Positions 14,153 through 17,497 of a DNA stretch of 17,497 nucleotides are shown here, piece after piece. Position numbers and translations under genes: made by a program. The notes below the pieces were generated by a model that saw only the letters and a list, made by a program, of their open reading frames with translations, was not told the DNA's origin and did not search any database. Position 1 is the stretch's first letter; every line of letters begins with the position of its first letter. The DNA comes from an uncultured Ruminococcus sp. Its GTDB lineage: Bacteria; Bacillota; Clostridia; Oscillospirales; Acutalibacteraceae. Where the stretch lies: contig CACXGH010000216.1 of assembly GCA_902767175.1 (NCBI GenBank), positions 1-17,497 of the forward strand. Reading direction: 5' to 3'.

Positions 14153-14985
14153 TAAGATATGCAGACTCATCAATGTGTTATAGGCTCTCTGAATTCACCT
14201 CATGCTCAGATATTTACGCCTGCCGTATAGCCTGCCTGCTTGAAAGCTACGGTACAGGATATAATTTTCTTAACTTTTATATTCAGACAGACATCAGCGG
14301 TGCAGTAACCTCTGCCATATCCGAATACGGCAGCGATATGACTGCATTTATTACGGACAGGAGCGACACGGACGAGCTTGCAGAATTCCTTTATGCAAGG
14401 GGCTTTTCAAGCCTGCTCTGCAGCAAAAGGCTTTTTCCGGAGTTCCCGTTTGAGCAGGGCATTATCATGAAGCTTGCAGACAGAAAAGAGCCTTCTTCAC
14501 TTAAATCACTGACAAATGCAGACATAACATCATTTCCGTCACTTGAAAAGGTATGGCAGCTTTTGAAAAGCTGTGAGGGCAAGGGTTTTTCAGTGCCGTG
14601 CTATGAGGACTTTCTTTTGGATATGTCTCATAAGCTAAGACATAATACGGCTCTGTGCAAAGCGGCGGTTATTGATAACAGGATCATCGGCACGGCTATG
14701 ACGGTAGCCATGAGCGAAAGCTGCGCAGTGATAGGCGCTGTAGCTGCCGATAAGGGATTCCGCAGAATGGGTATTGGCTCATATTGTATGAAAGCCCTGT
14801 GCGATGAGCTTACCGGCAGAGACATCTATATAATGCGGAGCATCGGAGAAAACGAAACCTTTTACAGCTCTCTCGGCTTTGAAAATACAGGGAGCTTCTA
14901 TATATCAAACGTCGATGCTCGCTCCAATCAAGCGAGCTTGTCGGAGCTTAGCTCCTTGTTTAATGACAAGGAAATAAAACCGTAA
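14149..14985 (+). CDS. GNAT-family acetyltransferase with repeat-derived C-terminus
   Basis: The 278-residue protein has a GNAT fold in its C-terminal half. Residues 170-250 contain a beta strand, the acetyl-CoA pyrophosphate-binding motif A RRMGIG (205-210) and the late FYSSLGFENTG segment (238-248). Residues 1-110 look like a degenerate second GNAT-like lobe (ELAEFLYARGFSSLLCSKR). The substrate is unknown. The ATG at 14149 overlaps the M42 stop (ATGA); the in-frame extension to 14050 would lie wholly within the peptidase gene. The last stretch, residues about 254-272, is encoded by a fragment of the interspersed repeat, and DKEIKP follows before the stop. Normal GNAT structure seems to end before this tail, so it is probably an acquired, non-essential extension (inference). 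Confidence 0.82.
   Translation: MIRYADSSMCYRLSEFTSCSDIYACRIACLLESYGTGYNFLNFYIQTDISGAVTSAISEYGSDMTAFITDRSDTDELAEFLYARGFSSLLCSKRLFPEFPFEQGIIMKLADRKEPSSLKSLTNADITSFPSLEKVWQLLKSCEGKGFSVPCYEDFLLDMSHKLRHNTALCKAAVIDNRIIGTAMTVAMSESCAVIGAVAADKGFRRMGIGSYCMKALCDELTGRDIYIMRSIGENETFYSSLGFENTGSFYISNVDARSNQASLSELSSLFNDKEIKP
14909..14964 (+). repeat. Interspersed palindromic repeat, copy 3 (3' fragment inside a coding sequence)
   Basis: This fragment keeps the right-hand 50-odd bases of the element: the GCTCGCT/AGCGAGC hairpin, the terminal GGAGCTTAGCTCC hairpin and TTGTTTAAT. It has an ATG insertion and a few substitutions near its left edge. The left half, including the TAA this frame would meet in a full copy, is absent. 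The frame is open and encodes residues 254-272 of the acetyltransferase. Confidence 0.85.
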
Positions 14986-15004
14986 TAAGGAAAAGGAAAG
15001 CACT

Positions 15005-16258
15005 ATGGATAATACCTTTTATAATATCAGACCTGAGATAATCTCAGCTTCCGGGCAGGCTATGAAGCTTTGCCGCCCCTATCTCGACAGGACTGACGAG
15101 ATAACAGAATACAATCAGCAGAAAATGCTGCTTGCTTTTCAGCACGCAAGAGTGAGTGAAAGCTGTTTTGCGGCATCTACAGGCTACGGCTACGGTGACA
15201 GAGGCCGTGAGGCACTTGATGAAGTGTTTGCGGAAGTTCTTGATACCGAGGACGCACTTGTACGCCATAATTTTGCAAGCGGAACTCATACACTTACAGT
15301 AGCGCTTTTCGGTGTTCTCCGTCCGGGAGATACCATGGTCTCCGTAACGGGCACACCATACGATACACTTCAGGGTGTTATCGGCATAGGCGGAAGCTCA
15401 AACGGCTCTCTGAAGGAATTCGGTATAAACTACGAACAGATCGACCTTCTTCCAAACGGAAGAGTCAACCTTGAAGAGATGAAAAAGCGCATTGACCCTT
15501 CTGTAAAAATGGTATATATACAGCGCTCAAGGGGATATTCGCTCAGACCCACGCTTACCGCAAAGGAACTTAAGGAAACAGCAGACCTTGCACACAGCCT
15601 CGCACCGTCATGTATTGTAATGCTCGACAACTGCTATGGTGAGTTTGTTGAAAAAACAGCTCCCGGCAAGCTCGGAATAGACCTTATGGCAGGCTCTCTG
15701 ATAAAAAACCCCGGCGGCGGGATCGCACCGACGGGCGGTTATATAGCAGGCAGAAAAGAGCTTGTTGAAGCCTGCAGCTATCGTCTGACAACACCCGGCA
15801 CCGGCAGGGAAATCGGCTGCACTCTCGGAAATAACCGTGAATTATTCATGGGCGCATTCAATGCTCCCCATGTAACGGGTGAAGCCGTCAAGACCGCAAT
15901 ATTCACCTCTGCACTGTATAAGCTTTTAGGATATGAGGTAACTCCCGAATATGATGAAGTCAGAGGAGATATCATTCAGGCCGTTCTGCTCGGAAACGAG
16001 AAACGTCTAATAAAATTCTGTCAGGGAATTCAGAAGGCTTCTCCCATTGATTCCTTCGTGACCCCTGAGCCTTGGGATATGCCCGGCTATAACAGCAAGG
16101 TAATTATGGCCGCAGGCGCTTTCACTCTCGGCTCTTCGATAGAGCTTTCGGCTGACGCCCCTCTGCGTGAGCCTTATGCCGTTTGGATGCAGGGGTCTCT
16201 CAACTTCCACACGGGCAAGCTTGGCGCTATGCTTGCAGCGTCATCGCTGCTGGACTGA
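15005..16258 (+). CDS. Methionine gamma-lyase family / aluminium-resistance (YnbB-like) PLP protein
   Basis: The 417-residue PLP fold-type I protein belongs to the family represented by B. subtilis YnbB (Pfam 'Met_gamma_lyase', formerly 'aluminium resistance protein'). Visible features are STGYGYGDRGRE (58-69), NFASGTHTLTVALFG (89-103), MLDNCYGEF (206-214) with the cofactor Asp208, and SLIKNPGGG (231-239) whose Lys234 should bind PLP. Cystathionine/methionine lyase-type chemistry on a sulphur amino acid is expected from the fold; the true substrate of this family is not settled. AGGA lies 7 bases before the ATG, 19 bases after the acetyltransferase stop. The neighbouring peptidases and deaminase do not clarify its role. 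Confidence 0.9.
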   Translation: MDNTFYNIRPEIISASGQAMKLCRPYLDRTDEITEYNQQKMLLAFQHARVSESCFAASTGYGYGDRGREALDEVFAEVLDTEDALVRHNFASGTHTLTVALFGVLRPGDTMVSVTGTPYDTLQGVIGIGGSSNGSLKEFGINYEQIDLLPNGRVNLEEMKKRIDPSVKMVYIQRSRGYSLRPTLTAKELKETADLAHSLAPSCIVMLDNCYGEFVEKTAPGKLGIDLMAGSLIKNPGGGIAPTGGYIAGRKELVEACSYRLTTPGTGREIGCTLGNNRELFMGAFNAPHVTGEAVKTAIFTSALYKLLGYEVTPEYDEVRGDIIQAVLLGNEKRLIKFCQGIQKASPIDSFVTPEPWDMPGYNSKVIMAAGAFTLGSSIELSADAPLREPYAVWMQGSLNFHTGKLGAMLAASSLLD

Positions 16259-16275
16259 TATGACTGTCGTTCATC

Positions 16276-16281
16276 AGGAGG
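16276..16281 (+). promoter_or_regulatory. Ribosome binding site that sets a TTG start for tadA
   Basis: A perfect AGGAGG is 8 bases before TTG 16290. The in-frame ATG at 16260 lies upstream of this site and has no ribosome binding site of its own, and the homologous TadA region begins right after the TTG. Confidence 0.7.
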
Positions 16282-16289
16282 TTACGGCT

Positions 16290-17372
16290 TTGTCAAGAGA
16301 CGAAAAATATATGCGCTCAGCGCTTGAACAGGCAAAAAAAGCCGGACAGACAGGAGAAGTACCCGTTGGCGCTGTTGTCGTCTGCGGTGATAATATAATA
16401 GGTACGGGCTTCAATAAGCGTGAATCACACAAAAACGCTCTTTGTCATGCCGAGCTTGAAGCTATAAATGAAGCCTGCAAAAGCATCGGAGGCTGGAGAC
16501 TCGGACAATGCGAGCTTTATGTAACCCTCGAACCATGTCCTATGTGCGCAGGCGCAGTCATAAATTCAAGAATAAAGCGTGTCGTTTACGGTGCCTGCGA
16601 CAGGCTTTCCGGAGCGTGCGGAAGTGTGACAGACCTGTTCTCACTCCCATGCGGCCATAATCCCGAATGCAGAGGCGGTGTCCTTGAAAATGAATGCTCT
16701 GCTGTATTATCGGATTTCTTCGGAAAGCTCAGAAAATCCACTGAAACCGGACAGAAAACAGCATTAATCTTTGCACTTGACGGAACATTATGGGACAGCA
16801 CCGCTCAGGCAGTACCTGCGTGGAACAGTGTACTGAAGGAGTATGGTCTTGAGATAAGCGCTGAAAAAAAAAGAAAGCTCACGGGGTATACTCTGACAGA
16901 GGCTGCGGCAAAGCTCTTTCCTTCGCTGTCGGACGACACTGCAGAGGAAATTATGAAGAAATGCCATAAAACAGAAATCGGTTTTCTCAGCAAAAACGGA
17001 GGTATTCTTTATCCCGAAGCAGAAAACACCTTAAAGGAGCTTTCAAAGAAATATATGCTTTTTCTTGTCGGCAGCAGCACGGGATATCTTGAAGCATTCT
17101 TTACCGCTCACGGACTCAGACAATATTTTGACGACTATGCATCGAACGAAAAAACAGGTCTTACAACGCAGGAGAATATCCGTCTGTTAATGCGCAGAAA
17201 CAAAATACGGCGGGCTTTTTTTGTCGGGAATTCCGAGCATGACAGGGTTTCTTCCGAATGTGCAGGTGTTCCGTTCATATATGCTTCATACGGCTCAGGG
17301 AAGCCAAAAGCTCTCCGTCTGTCAATAGACAGATTATCTGAGCTTCCTGTCCTTTTAGAAAACCTGACATAA
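16290..17372 (+). CDS. tadA: tRNA adenosine deaminase (TadA) fused to a degenerate HAD-hydrolase domain
   Basis: Predicted 360 residues in two domains. Residues 1-152 are TadA, which converts the wobble adenosine A34 of tRNA-Arg to inosine. The zinc and proton-shuttle residues are His53 and Glu55 (HAE) with Cys83 and Cys86 (PCPMC), plus GEVPVGAVV (22-30). Residues about 155-360 match the phosphoglycolate-phosphatase-like HAD proteins of clostridia (IFALDGTLWDS, HGLRQYFDDYAS, AGVPFIYASYG). However, the nucleophile Asp of motif I is Ala162, the motif III Lys is Thr293 and the first motif IV Asp is Asn314 (GNSEHD). The HAD part is therefore probably not a phosphatase and may be a structural or binding module. 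The TTG start follows AGGAGG by 8 bases. This is the last gene of the murD operon, followed by a strong terminator. Confidence 0.88.
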   Translation: MSRDEKYMRSALEQAKKAGQTGEVPVGAVVVCGDNIIGTGFNKRESHKNALCHAELEAINEACKSIGGWRLGQCELYVTLEPCPMCAGAVINSRIKRVVYGACDRLSGACGSVTDLFSLPCGHNPECRGGVLENECSAVLSDFFGKLRKSTETGQKTALIFALDGTLWDSTAQAVPAWNSVLKEYGLEISAEKKRKLTGYTLTEAAAKLFPSLSDDTAEEIMKKCHKTEIGFLSKNGGILYPEAENTLKELSKKYMLFLVGSSTGYLEAFFTAHGLRQYFDDYASNEKTGLTTQENIRLLMRRNKIRRAFFVGNSEHDRVSSECAGVPFIYASYGSGKPKALRLSIDRLSELPVLLENLT

Positions 17373-17378
17373 AAATAT

Positions 17379-17415
17379 CAGACCGGTAAGCCTTCAGGCT
17401 GACCGGTCTGTTTTT
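17379..17415 (+). terminator. Rho-independent terminator of the murD-tadA operon
   Basis: A 9-bp stem CAGACCGGT (17379-17387) with ACCGGTCTG (17402-17410) is extended inside by AGCCT/AGGCT and followed by TTTTT (17411-17415). It starts 6 bases after the stop codon. Repeat copy 4 begins immediately at its end. Confidence 0.92.
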
Positions 17416-17497
17416 AAACAAGGAGCAAAGCTCCAACAAGCTCGCTTGATTGGAGCGAGCGACGCCGTCAACAGACGTCGGGGAGCTTTAGCTCCTG
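17416..17497 (-). repeat. Interspersed palindromic repeat, copy 4 (full length, inverted, at window end)
   Basis: This is the exact reverse complement of positions 1-82. It directly abuts the operon terminator and runs to the last base of the window. Relative to the neighbouring gene it has the same polarity as copy 1: its TGTTTA end faces the terminator. Confidence 0.88.

Noticed and set aside
16167..16289. Upstream extension of the TadA-HAD gene into the preceding gene, or ATG 16260
   Set aside because: Neither has a ribosome binding site; AGGAGG at 16276-16281 fits TTG 16290 and the TadA homology begins there.
1..17497. CRISPR array from the recurring palindromic repeat
   Set aside because: Copies are kilobases apart, in both orientations, without regular spacers or cas genes.

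Overview
This window looks like chromosome of a Gram-positive, low-to-moderate GC Clostridia member, most likely Oscillospiraceae/Ruminococcaceae (Ruminococcus- or [Eubacterium] siraeum-like). The grounds are strong AAGGAGG-type ribosome binding sites, a diderm-free gene set with a lipobox protein, and protein families typical of gut Firmicutes: a DHHW-family protein, tandem M42 aminopeptidases and the Met-gamma-lyase/aluminium-resistance family. The genus is inference. I see no rRNA, tRNA, phage, plasmid or CRISPR sequence.

Layout. (1) 1-2127: a minus-strand operon of a DHHW/SGNH-like membrane-anchored protein followed by a Nudix hydrolase with a degenerate pyrophosphatase-like N-terminus. 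It ends in a terminator, with a copy of an 80-odd-base palindromic repeat beyond it. (2) 2338-4945: a Crp/Fnr-type regulator (minus) diverging from leuC-leuD (plus). The shared 141-base region holds good promoters for both directions and a perfect 16-base TGTAG-N6-CTACA palindrome lying over both promoters. (3) 5110-8504: a DRE-TIM/HMGL-like aldolase (minus) diverging from a PLP aminotransferase-trpS operon (plus), which ends in a bidirectional hairpin. (4) 8537-9460: a Bax-inhibitor-1/YccA membrane protein with a Gly/Asn/Gln/Tyr-rich tail. (5) 9836-17372: a seven-gene plus-strand operon, murD - lipoprotein - M42 peptidase - M42 peptidase - GNAT acetyltransferase - Met-gamma-lyase family protein - TadA/HAD fusion. 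It has tight or overlapping junctions, a consensus promoter in front and a strong terminator behind.

The window is mostly housekeeping: leucine biosynthesis, Trp-tRNA charging, peptidoglycan precursor synthesis, tRNA wobble deamination and peptide turnover. Three things deserve a second look. First, there is a repeat family with terminal inverted repeats and internal hairpins (four copies: 1-84, 9627-9710, a 3' fragment at 14909-14964, and 17416-17497 inverted). One copy supplies the C-terminal residues of the acetyltransferase, and identical copies bound the window at both ends. Second, the tRNA adenosine deaminase is fused to a HAD domain that has lost the nucleophile Asp, the motif III Lys and the first motif IV Asp, so it is a predicted pseudophosphatase. 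Third, the palindrome between the Crp-type regulator and leuC is a concrete operator candidate. Other oddities are the DHHW protein, where the catalytic His and Ser positions are substituted, and the inactive-looking pyrophosphatase-like domain on the Nudix enzyme.
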